Assembly (NCBI RefSeq): GCF_037325665.1
Contig: NC_090258.1
Span: 35,747,627-35,811,626, forward strand
Direction of reading: 5' to 3'
Origin: Littorina saxatilis
Taxonomy: Eukaryota > Mollusca > Gastropoda > Littorinimorpha > Littorinidae
DNA length: 64,000 bases
Position 1 is the first letter of the stretch, and each line of letters opens with the position of its first letter. Below the pieces are notes generated by a model. The model had not been told where the DNA came from, did not search any database, and was given only the letters and a program-made list of their open reading frames with translations. Below are positions 21,851 through 32,396 of the stretch, piece after piece. Position numbers and translations under genes: made by a program.

Positions 21851-22851
21851 TTTTTTTGACTCACATGCGAAGCAAAAGTGAGTCTATGTACTCACCCGAG
21901 TCGTCCGTCCGGAAAACTTTAACGTTGGATATTTCTTGGACACTATTAAGTCTATCAACACCTGATGTGGCCTGATGGTGTATGGTTACAAGATCTCAAA
22001 AAACATGTGCGGCAACTTGACCTCACTTCAAGTTCAAGGTCACAGGGGCCGTAATTGTTGTCTTAAAAACGACCATTTTTCACATTTTCGCATTTTTGAG
22101 TCACTTGAGAAAAAGTGACTCTATGTAATCGGTCAGTGTTAGTCTGTCCGGCCGGCCGGCCGGCCGTCCGTAGACACCACCTTAACGTTGGACTTTTCTC
22201 GGAAACTATCAAAGCGATCGGGCTCATATTTTGTTTAGTCGTGACCTCCAATGACCTCTACACTTTAACGATGGTTTCGTTGACCTTTGACCTTTTTCAA
22301 GGTCACAGGTCAGCGTCAAAGGAAAAATTAGACATTTTATATCTTTGACAAAGTATCTCGGAAACTATCAAAGCGATCGGGCTCATATTTTGTTTAGTCG
22401 TGACCTCCAATGACCTCTACACTTTAACGATGGTTTCGTTGACCTTTGACCTTTTTCAAGGTCACAGGTCAGCGTCAAAGGAAAAATTAGACATTTTATA
22501 TCTTTGACAAAGTTCATCGGATGTGATTGAAACTTTGTAGGATTATTCTTTACATCAAAGTATTTACATCTGTAGCCTTTTACGAACGTTATCAGAAAAA
22601 CAAGGGAGATAACTAGCCTTTTCTGTTCGGCAACACACAACTTAACGTTGGGCTTTTCTCGGAAACTATAAAAGTGACCGGGCTCAAATTTTATGTGAAC
22701 GTGACTCATTGTGTTGTGAATAGCAATTTCTTCCTGTCCATCTGATGCCTCATATAATATTCAGAACTGCGAAAGTGACTCGATCGAGCGTTTGCTCTTC
22801 TTGTTTTCTGAAGTTATCGAGAATGGCAACCTTAGCTATGTATGCTATACA
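21851..22851 (+). mobile_element. Family C repeat, copy C2, split by B2
   Basis: 21851-22092 matches the start of C1 (with a much shorter GTCC tract). The match resumes at 22807-22851 (TCTGAAGTTATCGAGA versus C1 TCTGAAGTTTTTGAGA). Family B copy B2 sits between the two parts, inserted in a T run; A3 then follows and the rest of C2 is missing. Confidence 0.65.
22093..22806 (+). mobile_element. Family B repeat, copy B2, with a 159-bp internal duplication
   Basis: Almost identical to B1 at 2225-2779 apart from a direct tandem duplication: 22197-22355 is repeated as 22356-22514. Ends GAGC-gttt-GCTC TTCTTGTTT. Near identity suggests recent mobility or gene conversion. Confidence 0.8.
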
Positions 22852-23670
22852 GGAGGAATCGAGACGAGGGTCGTGATGTGTGTGTGTGTGTGTGTGTGTA
22901 GAGCGATTCAGACTAAACTACTGGACCGATCTTTATGAAATTTGACATGAGAGTTCCTGGGAATGATATCCCCGGACGTTTTTTTTCACTTTTTCCGATA
23001 AATACCTTTGATGACGTCGTATCCGGCTTTTTGTAAAAGTTGAGGCGGCACTGTCACACCCTCATTTTTCAATCAAATTGATTGAAATTTTGGCCAAGCA
23101 ATCTTTGACAAAGGCCGGACTTCGGTATTGCATTTCAGCTTGGTGGCTTAAAAACTAATGAATGAGTTTGGTCATTAAAAATCGGAAACTTGTAATTAAA
23201 ATTATTTTTTTATTAAACGATCCAAAAACAAAAAGATTTCATCTTATTCTTCGTCATTTTCTGATTCCAAAAACATATACATATGTTATATTTGGATTAC
23301 AAACAAGCTCTGAAAATTAAAAATATGAAAATTATGATTAAAATTAATTTTCCGAAATCGATTTAAAAACAATTTCATCTTATTCCTTGTCCATCCCTGA
23401 TTCCAAAAACATATAGATATGATATGTTTGGATTAAAAACAAACTCAGTAAGCTAAAAAGAATAGAGATATAGAAAAGCGTGTTATTCCTGCTCAGCGCG
23501 ACCACTACTGCACTATTCTGGCTTGTCGATTTCACTGCCTTTGCCACGAGCGGTGGACTGACGAAACAATGAAGATGCGGTCTTGGTGAAAAAAGCAGTG
23601 CGTTCAGTTTCATTCTGTGAGTTCGACAGCTTGACTAAATGTTGTTAATTCGCCTTACGCGACTTGTTTG
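22852..23670 (+). mobile_element. Family A repeat, copy A3
   Basis: Begins at the GGAATCGAGACGAGGG block (the 5' palindrome is absent), has a (GT)n tract at 22877-22899, and ends TTACGCGACTTGTTT at 23670. Confidence 0.8.
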
Positions 23671-23989
23671 GAATGCCAGTCGGCTGAGATTTCCAAACAT
23701 TTGATACTGTTTGTTGCTGTGCCTGTGTAGAATGAGTATTGTGCTTAAAAACATACTGTAGCGACAGTGCTAAAATCACATCTCATAAGCTGCATCTTGC
23801 CATTGCTCAAGCAGACGAATTTTCTGCATATCGCTAGTTTTTTTAAGTCAGCCGCCGCTCAGTTCGTGTCACTCGCAGTCGTTTGTTGTATTTTATTAGA
23901 TTCAGAGGTACACAATAACGTGCTATTACAGATACAGTGTCGCATTAAAACCACAAACTGACGACTAAATTCATCCCTTCTGTAAAAAA
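23671..23989. other. Spacer between family A copies
   Basis: About 320 bases of AT-rich sequence with no gene or repeat I recognise. May be the remaining interior of the outer TTAA element. Confidence 0.4.
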
Positions 23990-24202
23990 AAACAAGTCGC
24001 GTAAGGCAAAAATACAACATTTAGTCAAGCTCAGTCGAACTCACAGAATGAAATTGAACGCATTGCATTTTTTCCGCAAGACCGTACACTCGTAGCATCG
24101 TCTGTCCACCGCTCGTGGCAAAGGCAGTGAAATTAACCATCCCGAAAAGCGCGGTAGGGGTTGCGCTGAGGAGGATAGCACGCTTTTCTATGTCTCTATT
24201 CT
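23990..24202 (-). mobile_element. Family A repeat, short copy A4
   Basis: Begins on the + strand with ACAAGTCGCGTAAGG and the TTTAGTCAAGC motif, then about 200 bp of the 3'-end region only. It meets A5 head-on at about 24203. Confidence 0.7.
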
Positions 24203-25953
24203 TTTTACATTTAGTCAAGTTTTGACTAAATGTTTTAACGTAGAGGGGGGAATCGAGACGAGGGTCGTGGTGTATGTGCGTGCGTGTGTGTGTGTGTCTG
24301 TCTGTGTGTGTGTGTGTGTAGAGCGATTCAGACTAAACTACTGGACCGATCTTTATGAAATTTGACATGAGAGTTCCTGGATATGATATCCCCAGACGTG
24401 TTTTTCATTTTTTTGATAAATGTCTTTGATGACGTCATATCCGGCTTTTCGTGAAAGTTGAGGCGGCACTGTCACGCCCTCATTTTTCAACCAAATTGGT
24501 TGAAATTTTGGTCAAGTAATGTTCGACGAAGCCCGGACTTCGGTATTGCATTTCAGCGTGGTGGCTTAAAAATTAATTAATGACTTTGGTCATTAAAAAT
24601 CTGAAAATTGTACCAAAAAATTTTTTTTTATAAAATGATCCAAATTTACGTTTATCTTATTCTCCATCATTTTCTGATTCCAAAAACATATAAATATGTT
24701 ATATTTGGATTAAAAACAAGCTCTGAAAATTAAATATATAAAAATTATTATCAAAATTAAATTGTCGAAATCAATTTAAAAACACTTTCATCTTATTCCT
24801 TGTCGGTTCCTGATTCCAAAAACATATAGATATGATATGTTTGGATTAAAAACACGCTCAGAAAGTTAAAACAAAGAGAGGTACAGAAAAGCGTGCTATC
24901 CTTCTCAGCGCAAATGCTACCCCGCTCTTCTTGTCAATTAAATTACATATTCTTACTCCAATTCTTATGAATGCATTGACTTCAGTCCCACATGCTAGAT
25001 GTCGAAAAAACCACTCAAATTACCTGCCCTTAGTAGGGTGGTAACCAAGCTAAAAGCGACGCCATAGCCGTTGCTATGGCCTGACCTTGCTCAGTTACCC
25101 ATAACACCCTGCGCACCACGTGAGCGCCAGCATCCGTAATAATCATTCTCGACTTTCGACAACACACGGTGGACGTGTCGGAATTTTGTCACTCACTTTT
25201 GGCCTTCGCATGCCTGCTCGTCCGTGAGACTAGCCGGTTTCTTGTGGGTCTACCTGTCCGTCTACCTTTTGGTTACTGGAGATCAGACGATGTGTTCATC
25301 GGTTTCTATCTTCGGGATATCTCCTGCACGCGGCTAGACGGCTCCAGTTCATTGCTGGCTTTAGTTGCTGCAGGGCAGGTTCTTACAAGGACATAAGTAG
25401 GTTCCCTCCACCTTTAGGAGGAATCTGCATTCATAAGAATTGGAGTAAGAATATGTAATTTAATGGAAAATTTTTAAGTAAATTTTCATTTGATTTAATA
25501 TACTTACCCAATTCTTATAGTTAATACCCTCCCATCCATCCCCGCTGTCTTATATCCTTGGGGTGTTTTAATAGTCTCGAATGATTATTACGGATGCTGG
25601 CGCTCACGTGGTGCGCAGGGTGTTATGGGTAACTGAGCAAGGTCAGGCCATAGCAACGGCTATGGCGTCGCTTTTAGCTTGGTTACCACCCTACTAAGGG
25701 CAGGTAATTTGAGTGGTTTTTTCGACATCTAGCATGTGGGACTGAAGTCAATGCATTCATAAGAATTGGGTAAGTATATTAAATCAAATGAAAATTTACT
25801 TAAAAATTTTCCATTTCACTGCCTATGCCGTGAGCGGTGGACTGACGATGCTACGAGTATACGGTCTTGCTGCGTTGCATTGCGTTCAGTTTCATTCTGT
25901 GAGTTCGACAGCTACTTGACTAAATGTTGTATTTTCGCCTTACGCGACTTGTT
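24203..25953 (+). mobile_element. Family A repeat, copy A5, split by a DIRS derivative
   Basis: Starts with the intact 5' palindrome (TACATTTAGTCAAG ... TTGACTAAATG), with (GT)n at 24280-24320. The body runs to 24936 and resumes at 25813 (TTTCACTGCCTATGCCG), ending TTACGCGACTTGTT at 25953. The DIRS derivative at 24937-25812 is inserted in it. Confidence 0.75.
24937..25812 (+). mobile_element. Short DIRS derivative (fossil; ends plus recombinase tail)
   Basis: Left inverted repeat from 24937 (ATTAAATTACATATTC), right inverted repeat to 25812, and an internal complementary region at about 25430-25530 joining the complements of both ends. Between them only a short piece of tyrosine-recombinase C-terminus remains (YWRSDDVFIGFYL). 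Most of the interior is absent, so it is a broken, MITE-like copy. The ITR is unrelated to that of the 4002-10126 element except at the outer tips. Confidence 0.85.
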
Positions 25954-26580
25954 AACTCTCTGAACGTGTTTTTAATCCAAACATATCATATCTATATGTT
26001 TTGGGAATCAGGAACGGACAAGGAATAAGATGAAATTGTTTTTAAATCGATTTCGAAAATTTGATTTTAATCATAATTTTTATATTTTTAATTTTCAGAG
26101 CTTGTTTTTAATCCGAATATAACATATTTATATGTTTTTGGAATCAGAAAATGATGAAGAATACAATAAACGTAATTTTGGATCGTTTTATAAAAAAATA
26201 ATTTTAATTACAATTTTCAGATTTTTAATGACCAAAGTCATTAATTAATTTTTAAGCCTCCAAGCTGAAATGCAATACCAAAGTCCGGCCTTCGTCGAAG
26301 ATTGCTTGGCCAAAATTTCAATCAATTTGATTGAAAAATGAGGGTGTGACAGAGCCGCCTCAACTTTTACAAAATGCCGGATATGACGTCATTTATCGAA
26401 AAAAAGAAAAAAACGTCTGGGGATATCATACCCAGGAACTCTCATGAAAAATTTCATAAAGATCGGTCCAGTAGTATTTACTCTGAATCGCTCTACACAC
26501 ACACACATACACCACGACCCTCGTCTCGATTCCCCCCTCTATGTTAAAACATTTAGTCAAAACTTGACTAAATGTAAAAA
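25954..26580 (-). mobile_element. Family A repeat, copy A6 (lacks its 3' part)
   Basis: Read on the minus strand it starts with the intact palindrome at 26580-26550, a short (GT)n, and the body. It stops at 25954 where it abuts A5. Confidence 0.75.
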
Positions 26581-26621
26581 GGAAAGTTGTAAACCTCAAT
26601 AGAGGCGGAGTGGGGCTTTAA

Positions 26622-27285
26622 TGGCATCCTCACTACTGAACACTGATGAAATGTTTTCACTTGCAAGAGACTCCACCGTTTTCAGGTCAAGATCACAGGG
26701 TGAAAGGTTACATGTACTTGCACTCATGGAACCCAGAGTCTGACAGTGACAACATAAGTACCACTGTACCAGTTTTCAGGCTTTGTCTGAATAACTTGTG
26801 ATCAGAAAAGTATGTGGAGTTTTGGTTTGGAAAGATTTGCTTGACTTTTTGCATTCAAGATTTATAAGGTTTCCCTTTTACAGAGTGTTTGTTGTAAATC
26901 TTCATTAAAAGAATGTACATTGATTTTCTAGTCATATAACTGCTTTCAACATAAACTGCCTCATCAAGATCTGCACATAAACGCTTCTGCTATGACGGGT
27001 AGTATAGATTGGGAGCACAGGGCATGGAGTTTCTGTATATTTCAAATCTGCTTGCCATTGTGTCTGTTTACAACCTGGAAGATTGATGCTTTGGACGAGT
27101 ATGTGACGGACTGCTTCTGTATAACTTGTGAGAACTTGTCATTATGACGTGACAGGCATAACATACACAAAGAGATACACACCACACACACCGTTCAGGT
27201 TTTTCGCAGCCTTTTGCTGCTGTTGAGTGTATGGGCGCCCAGGGCACCCACAGACCTCGAATCAGCAACTGGCCTCTTTAAAAAA
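26622..27285. other. Intergenic stretch with no recognised feature
   Basis: Unique-looking AT-rich sequence. I see no gene, structured repeat or clear promoter. Confidence 0.5.
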
Positions 27286-28092
27286 AAAACAAGTCGCGTA
27301 AGGCGAAATTACTACATTTAGTCAAGCTGTGGAACTCACAGAATGAAACTGAACGTAGTCCGCCGCTAGTGCAAAAGGCAGTGAAAGTGACAAGCCTGTT
27401 TGACGCGGCAGCGGTTGCGCTGTGCTTCATAGCACGCTTTACTGTACCTCTCTTCGTTTTAACTTTCTGAGCGTGTTTTTAATCCAAACATATCATATCT
27501 ATATGTTTTTGGAATGAGGAACCGACAAGGAATAAGATGAAATAGTTTTTGAAACGATTTCGGAAATTTAATTTTAATCATAATTTTTATATTTTTAATT
27601 TTCAGAGCTTGTTTTTAATCCAAATATAACATATTTATATGTTTTTGGAATCAGAAAATAATGAAGAATAAGATGAACGTAAATTTGGATCGTTTTATAA
27701 AAAAAATATTTTTTTACAATTTTCAGATTTTTAATGACCAAAGTCAGTAATTAATTTTTAAGCCACCAAACTGAAATGCAATACCGAAGTCCGGCCTTCG
27801 TCGAAGATTGCTTGGCCAAAATTTCAATTGAAAAATGAGGGTGTGACAGTGCCGCCTCAACTTTTACAAAAAGCCGGATATGACGTCATCAAAGACATTT
27901 ATCAAAAAAAAGAAAAAAACGTCCGGGGATATCATTCCCAGGAACTCTCATGTAAAATTTCATAAAGATCGGTCCAGTAGTTTAGTCTGAATCGCTCTAC
28001 GCACACACACACACACACACACCACGACCCCTCGTCTCGATTCCCCCTCTATGTTAAAACATTTAGTCAAAACTTGACTAAATGTAAAAACG
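27286..28092 (-). mobile_element. Family A repeat, full-length copy A7
   Basis: Both ends present: ACAAGTCGCGTAAGGCG at the left and the palindrome TTTAGTCAA ... TTGACTAAATG at the right, with a short (AC)n tract at 28004-28022. Confidence 0.85.
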
Positions 28093-28263
28093 AGTGCCTT
28101 AGTCACACACAGTTGTAAAATCATATACCGTAAACTACCTTGTATACGCCCAGTATCGAGTAAACGCCCACCCCCTACTTTTGGTTAAATTCTGCGCACA
28201 GGGTACAGTACCTAGTAAACGCCCATCCCCCAGTTTCAATCAGTGGAGTAGACAAGGAAAAGT

Positions 28264-29000
28264 AAAACAAGTCGCGTAAGGCGAAATTACTACATTTAGT
28301 CAAGCTGCTGAACTCACAGAATGAAACTGAACGCACTGCATTTTTTCACAATGACCGCTTGTGCAAAACGGAGTGAATCTGATGAGCCTGTTCAGCGCGG
28401 TAGTGGTTTCGCTGTGTTGCATAGCACGCTTTTCTGTACCTCTCTTCGTTTGAACTTTCTGAGCGTGTTTTTAATCCAAACATATCATATGTTTTTGGAA
28501 TCAGGAACCGACAAGGAATAAGATTGTTTTTAATCCAAATATAACATATTTATATGTTTTTGGAATCAGAAAATGATGAAGAATAAAATGAACGTAAATT
28601 TGGATCGTTTTATAAAAAAATAATTTTAATTACTATTTTTAGATTTTTAATGACCAAAGTCATAAATTAATTTTTAAGCCACCAAGCTGAAATGCAATAC
28701 CGAAGTCCGGCCTTCGTCGAAGATTGCTTGGCCAAAATTTCAATCAATTTGATTGAAAAATGAGGGTGTGACAGTGCCGCCTCAACTTTTACAAAAAGCC
28801 GGATATGACGTCATCAAAGACATTTATCGAAATAAAGAAAAATTCGTCCCGGGATATCATACCCAGGAACTCTCATGTCAAATTTCATAAAGATCGGTCC
28901 AGTAGTTTACTCTCAATCGCTCTACACACACACAGACACACATACACCACGACCCTCGTCTCGATTCCCCCTCTGTTAAAACTTGACTAAATGTAAAAAG
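28264..29000 (-). mobile_element. Family A repeat, copy A8
   Basis: Left end ACAAGTCGCGTAAGGCG and right end ACTTGACTAAATG. The outer half of the right palindrome has been lost and part of the body is missing compared with A7. Confidence 0.8.
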
Positions 29001-29220
29001 GATTATTCAGTCTGTTCTTATTGTTGTTTTTCAATTTTTCCCTTCCTTGGAAATGTTTCAGGGAGTGGACAGAAAAAGGATCCTAGAGTGGCTAGAGAAT
29101 TGCAATACATTTTTGACTGGGAGGGAAAACAAGAAACGAAAGCTTCGTCTTGGGCGGGAAGTGATGTCTTAAGAGGTTGATTTACGTGTTCTTTGATTTC
29201 TTGACTAAGAACGGGTAGAG

Positions 29221-29570
29221 GCAGGCATGAAAATTCTCCGTATTTTTGAAAAAAATAAACTATTTTTTTTTTTTTTTTCCGTATTTTTCCTTTTTTTTAA
29301 TTTAATTTTTTTTTTTTCCTAGTCATAGTTATAGTAAAATAGTTTTGGGGCCATGTTTGAATCCAATTTTAAGGCTCAGATAGCCCCAGATTGCACCAAA
29401 TTACACCCTTAAAAAAACAATTCCGGGGGGGCATGCCCCCGGACCCCTCTAGAAGTCTTCGCGCCTGCGAAACATGGCGCTATGCGCCTTCGAATTTTGT
29501 TTTCAGTATTTTTTTTTTTTTCACAGTTTTCATGGCTGTAGAGGGCCATGTCGTCAGGAACAAAGATCTT
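29221..29570. mobile_element. F-type repeat sharing the GCATGCCCCCGGACCC module
   Basis: Begins GGCAGGCATGAAAATTCTCC, similar to the end at 3059, and carries the GGGGGCATGCCCCCGGACCC module at 29426 followed by 'cttcgcgcctgcg'. Its right end is not clear; a long (GT)n-rich stretch follows at 29638-29716. Confidence 0.5.
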
Positions 29571-29790
29571 TTGAAGTTACAAACGTTAACAGACGCTAAA
29601 ACAACAAGATTATCTTCATGGTTGGCTTGCAGAATTCCTTGTGTGTGTGTGTGTGTGTGTTTGTGTGTGTGCTGGTGTGTGTGTGTGTGTGTGTATGCGC
29701 GTGTGTGTATGTGTGTGAGAGAGTGGCAAATTTTGTGCAATAACGCATTCTTTGAACACTTCTATGCCAAAATATTGTTATTTTAGCTAA

Positions 29791-30104
29791 GGCCAAAAAA
29801 AAAAGGTGTGGTTACAGTAACATAGCCAAAAAAAATAGGGTAGGAAGGTAGGCAATCACTGTTTGTTTTTTTTTTACTTTTTTTTTCTAATGTGTACAAA
29901 TTAAACCTACGTGACAGGGAAATAAGTGTGCGACTCGGGCGCTTTCGCTTTCATTGCGTTTTCTGCACTGGGTTTTTTTTTTATTTTTTATTTTTTTTTT
30001 TAGTTTTTTTTTGTTGACAAATGTAATGAAAAGTTATAGGGTCGGCCCCTAAAAATAGGGTAGGTCGGGTTACCGTAACCACACCTATTTTTTTTTTAGG
30101 CCTA
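29791..30104. mobile_element. D-type MITE, copy D1
   Basis: Inverted ends GGCC-A(n)-GGTGTGGTTACAGTAAC and GTTACCGTAACCACACCTA-T(n)-AGGCC. The interior has CAGGGAAATAAGTGTGCGAC and GGGTCGGCCCCTAAAAATAG. A second copy is at 61859-62142 and a partial one at 36697-36772. Confidence 0.75.
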
Positions 30105-30204
30105 AAGACCCGCTCCTGCAAAGGGTATAGTACCTAGTAAACGCCCACCCCCAACTTTTGGGCGAAATTGGTGCTTGGGGGTATACAAGGTAGTTTACGG
30201 TAGT

Positions 30205-30980
30205 ACATTTGGTAGTTTACGGTAGTTCATAGCCCAGTATGGTAAAGTTTAAGCTTTGTTACGCTAGTTAGTGAATCTTAAATCTACCGTTGTCTGATAC
30301 AGCAAATCGTAACTTAGTTCATGGGGAAAATAAGACAATTACATATTTACCCACAAATGAATGGAAATGTAAAACATGATCTGGACAATCTATGAGAGTC
30401 TCCGGCATGCAGCATGTGCGTAAGTGGTTACCAAAACTCTCCTGGAGAGGACACTGCTTTATTGAATATCCAGTGTTTTTTCACATTTTCATTCATTTGT
30501 GAGTTACAGTGTTCAGACACTCTACTATTGTTTACCACACTTAATTTTTATTATTTCATAGTTCTTGTACTGGATCTAGAAATTGACAGAATTTAGCGCA
30601 ATCACCAATACTAAAAATAACTGAATACAAGATACTCTGCATACAAGAAAATATTTTGCCACTTTAAACACAAATATTCACCACAAAAACGGTGTTCCTA
30701 GCTGTTGTCATATAATTCTGTTCAACATTGTTGTCTAGTTTGTGACATAATATGTATGTACAGGTTGTATTTTGGGTTGACAATTGTACAGCCTAGAATA
30801 AGCATTGGATCAGGATGCTGTTTTCAATGCTAGCTATCTTTGCTATTTTTCTACATTTTTAGAGGTCTTTAAAAGGAGGTTCCATTGTATTTGCCAATCC
30901 TGGAAGTGGCCAATAATTTACTCTTAACTGGCGAGTAAAAACGTAAATCTACTCCCAAATGCGAGTAAAAGCACAAGCTG
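30205..30980. other. Intergenic stretch with no recognised gene
   Basis: AT-rich, no coding signal. The piece at 30905-30965 (GGCGAGTAAAAACG, GCGAGTAAAAGC) resembles the MITE half at 10140-10230. Confidence 0.45.
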
Positions 30981-30994
30981 CTAGGGCTGTACCA

Positions 30995-31420
30995 CCAACC
31001 CGGAAGAAGTTCCGAGGTGGGACTGCCAGCAAGGACGGCCTGCCACTGACGCTGATGGGGTCTATGTCGACCAAAAGAGTGGGATTCCCTGTGGGTGGAG
31101 TTCCTGGAGGGGGATTCCCTGTATACAGGGAATACCACAGGATTTAGTTCCTGTAGCGTGTCGCTGATATCGCTGAAAGTCACGTGATGCTTGGCGACAT
31201 CGGTAGAATTTGATGTTTTTCAATCTTGTTTGATATTTCTTAGAAATTCGAGTATGGTTTGCAAGTTTTATTGAAAAACTCCACCCTGTGGGATTCCCTG
31301 TATACAGGGAATCCCCCTCCAGGAACTCCACCTACAGGGAATCCCACTCTTCAGTTTGGTGACATAGACCCCATCAGCGCCACTGACCCTGTCGGACATC
31401 AAAGGGACCGCCAGTAGCTT
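30995..31420. repeat. Long fold-back inverted repeat
   Basis: Arms of about 130-150 bp (about 30998-31133 and 31296-31418) around a loop of about 160 nt. Both arms contain GGGGTCTATGT, AGAGTGGGATTCCCTGT, GGAGTTCCTGGAGGGGGATT and TCCCTGTATACAGGGA, which is itself a palindrome. No coding capacity. Confidence 0.75.
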
Positions 31421-31555
31421 CCCATTCTCTCTCCTGATTGACCTACATTCCCAATGCGGCCACCCACCCCCCACCATTACTGACGTCAGAGCTCACTTGC
31501 CCGTTGCTTTTTTGTCAGTCATGACAAATTAGCTTTTCTGTTTTTGAGAGTTTTT

Positions 31556-31668
31556 AAACAAGTCGCGTGAAGCGATATCAAAACATTCAGTCGTTCTTGT
31601 AAGTCCATGGTCAGTCGGTACAAACACCACAAACCAGTCATCGCCGAGACTACATTTAAATTTAAATC
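31556..31668 (-). mobile_element. Family A-related fragment A9
   Basis: AAACAAGTCGCGTGAAGCGATATCAAAACATTCAGTCG is followed by ACCAGTCATCGCCGAGACTA. The same variant end, including the ATCGCCGAGACTA block, begins A10 at 62307, so this is a second subfamily. Confidence 0.6.
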
Positions 31669-32145
31669 ATGAGTGGACTGGTCGGGGTAGCCCCAAGGGA
31701 AGGCACACTGACTCCGGTCCCAAGATCAACCAGACTACAGGTCCCCCAGTCCCGCACTGACTCCCACAGAACATCGTTCTTCCGGCCGTCAGCAATCCGC
31801 CTCGGGAATACCATCCCCCAAGAGGCTGTGAGCGCAGGCTCCCCCCAGGCCTTCAGGACCATCGTTGAGTCACGGACCTACGTAGAATGTAGGTCCGTGG
31901 TTGAGTGGATTCTGACAGGGAGCCATCCGAGGTGCGAGCCCATAAGCACCCCCTGTCAGAATCCACTCCCTCTGTCCCCTCCCCTCCGCATTAGATTCCC
32001 CTCCCCTTGCATTAGATTCCCTTCTCCTCTCCATCCCTAGCGACCCATAAGTAATTAGTAGTGATATAGGTAGAATCTATCACTGTTACTCCATATTGTT
32101 CGTCCTGTTTGTTATGGGGGCGAGGACGCCCCCATTCTATACGGA
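31669..32145 (+). mobile_element. 5'-truncated LINE, 3' remnant
   Basis: The 123-codon frame at 31669-32040 contains VPQSRTDSHRTSFFRPSAIR and LGNTIPQEAV. This matches the C-terminal motif found downstream of RT in many Jockey/CR1-type LINEs (SRT...SFFP..I..WN.LP). It continues into a 3' UTR with a perfect hairpin, ATGGGGGCG-agga-CGCCCCCAT, at 32116-32137. Two internal inverted repeats lie at 31868-31901 and 31913-31973. Confidence 0.55.
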
Positions 32146-32198
32146 TAGTTTAGAGGTTGACCATGGGCAGCGCCATTTTGTTGTGAAATACGTCATCA

Positions 32199-32396
32199 GT
32201 TTGTGTACACAGGAAGTTGTGACATTCGTCACCCTATGGGAGGGGTGAAGGTAACATTGTTCATCTGTAGAAAGTTGTGAAATCCGTCACCCTATGGGAG
32301 GGGTGACGTCAAAATTGGTCATCACAGAGTTTGTGTAACACAGGAAGTTGTGAAATACGTCACCCTATGGGAGGGGTGACGTCAAAATTGTTCAAC
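32199..32396 (+). repeat. Three-unit tandem repeat with internal palindromes
   Basis: The core GTCACCCTATGGGAGGGGTGA occurs at about 32228, 32286 and 32360, preceded by GTTGTGAAATNCG. Each core is an imperfect palindrome (GTCACCC ... GGGGTGAC). Confidence 0.8.

Larger units (their letters stand above)
21451..26621. mobile_element. TTAA-flanked element with nested insertions
   Basis: Left end TTAA-AGCCACCCTCCGCCTC at 21451 and right end GAGGCGGAGTGGGGCT-TTAA at 26602-26621 are inverted copies, both followed inside by a GTAAAC motif. TTAA flanks suggest a piggyBac-type non-autonomous element. It appears split by copies C2, B2, A3-A6 and a short DIRS derivative. The pairing over 5 kb is inference. 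Confidence 0.45.
28128..30200. mobile_element. TA-flanked MITE with three nested insertions
   Basis: Ends CCGTAAACTACCTTGTATAC (28128) and GTATACAAGGTAGTTTACGG (to 30200) are perfect inverted repeats with TA on each side, a mariner-like target. The element's own sequence is about 28128-28263 and 30109-30200, with AGTAAACGCCCA motifs in both parts. Between them lie A8, an F-type element and a D-type MITE. Confidence 0.75.

Noticed and set aside
29480-29796. Frames rich in HTHTHT / CVCVCV
   Set aside because: Translations of (GT)n/(CA)n simple repeats.
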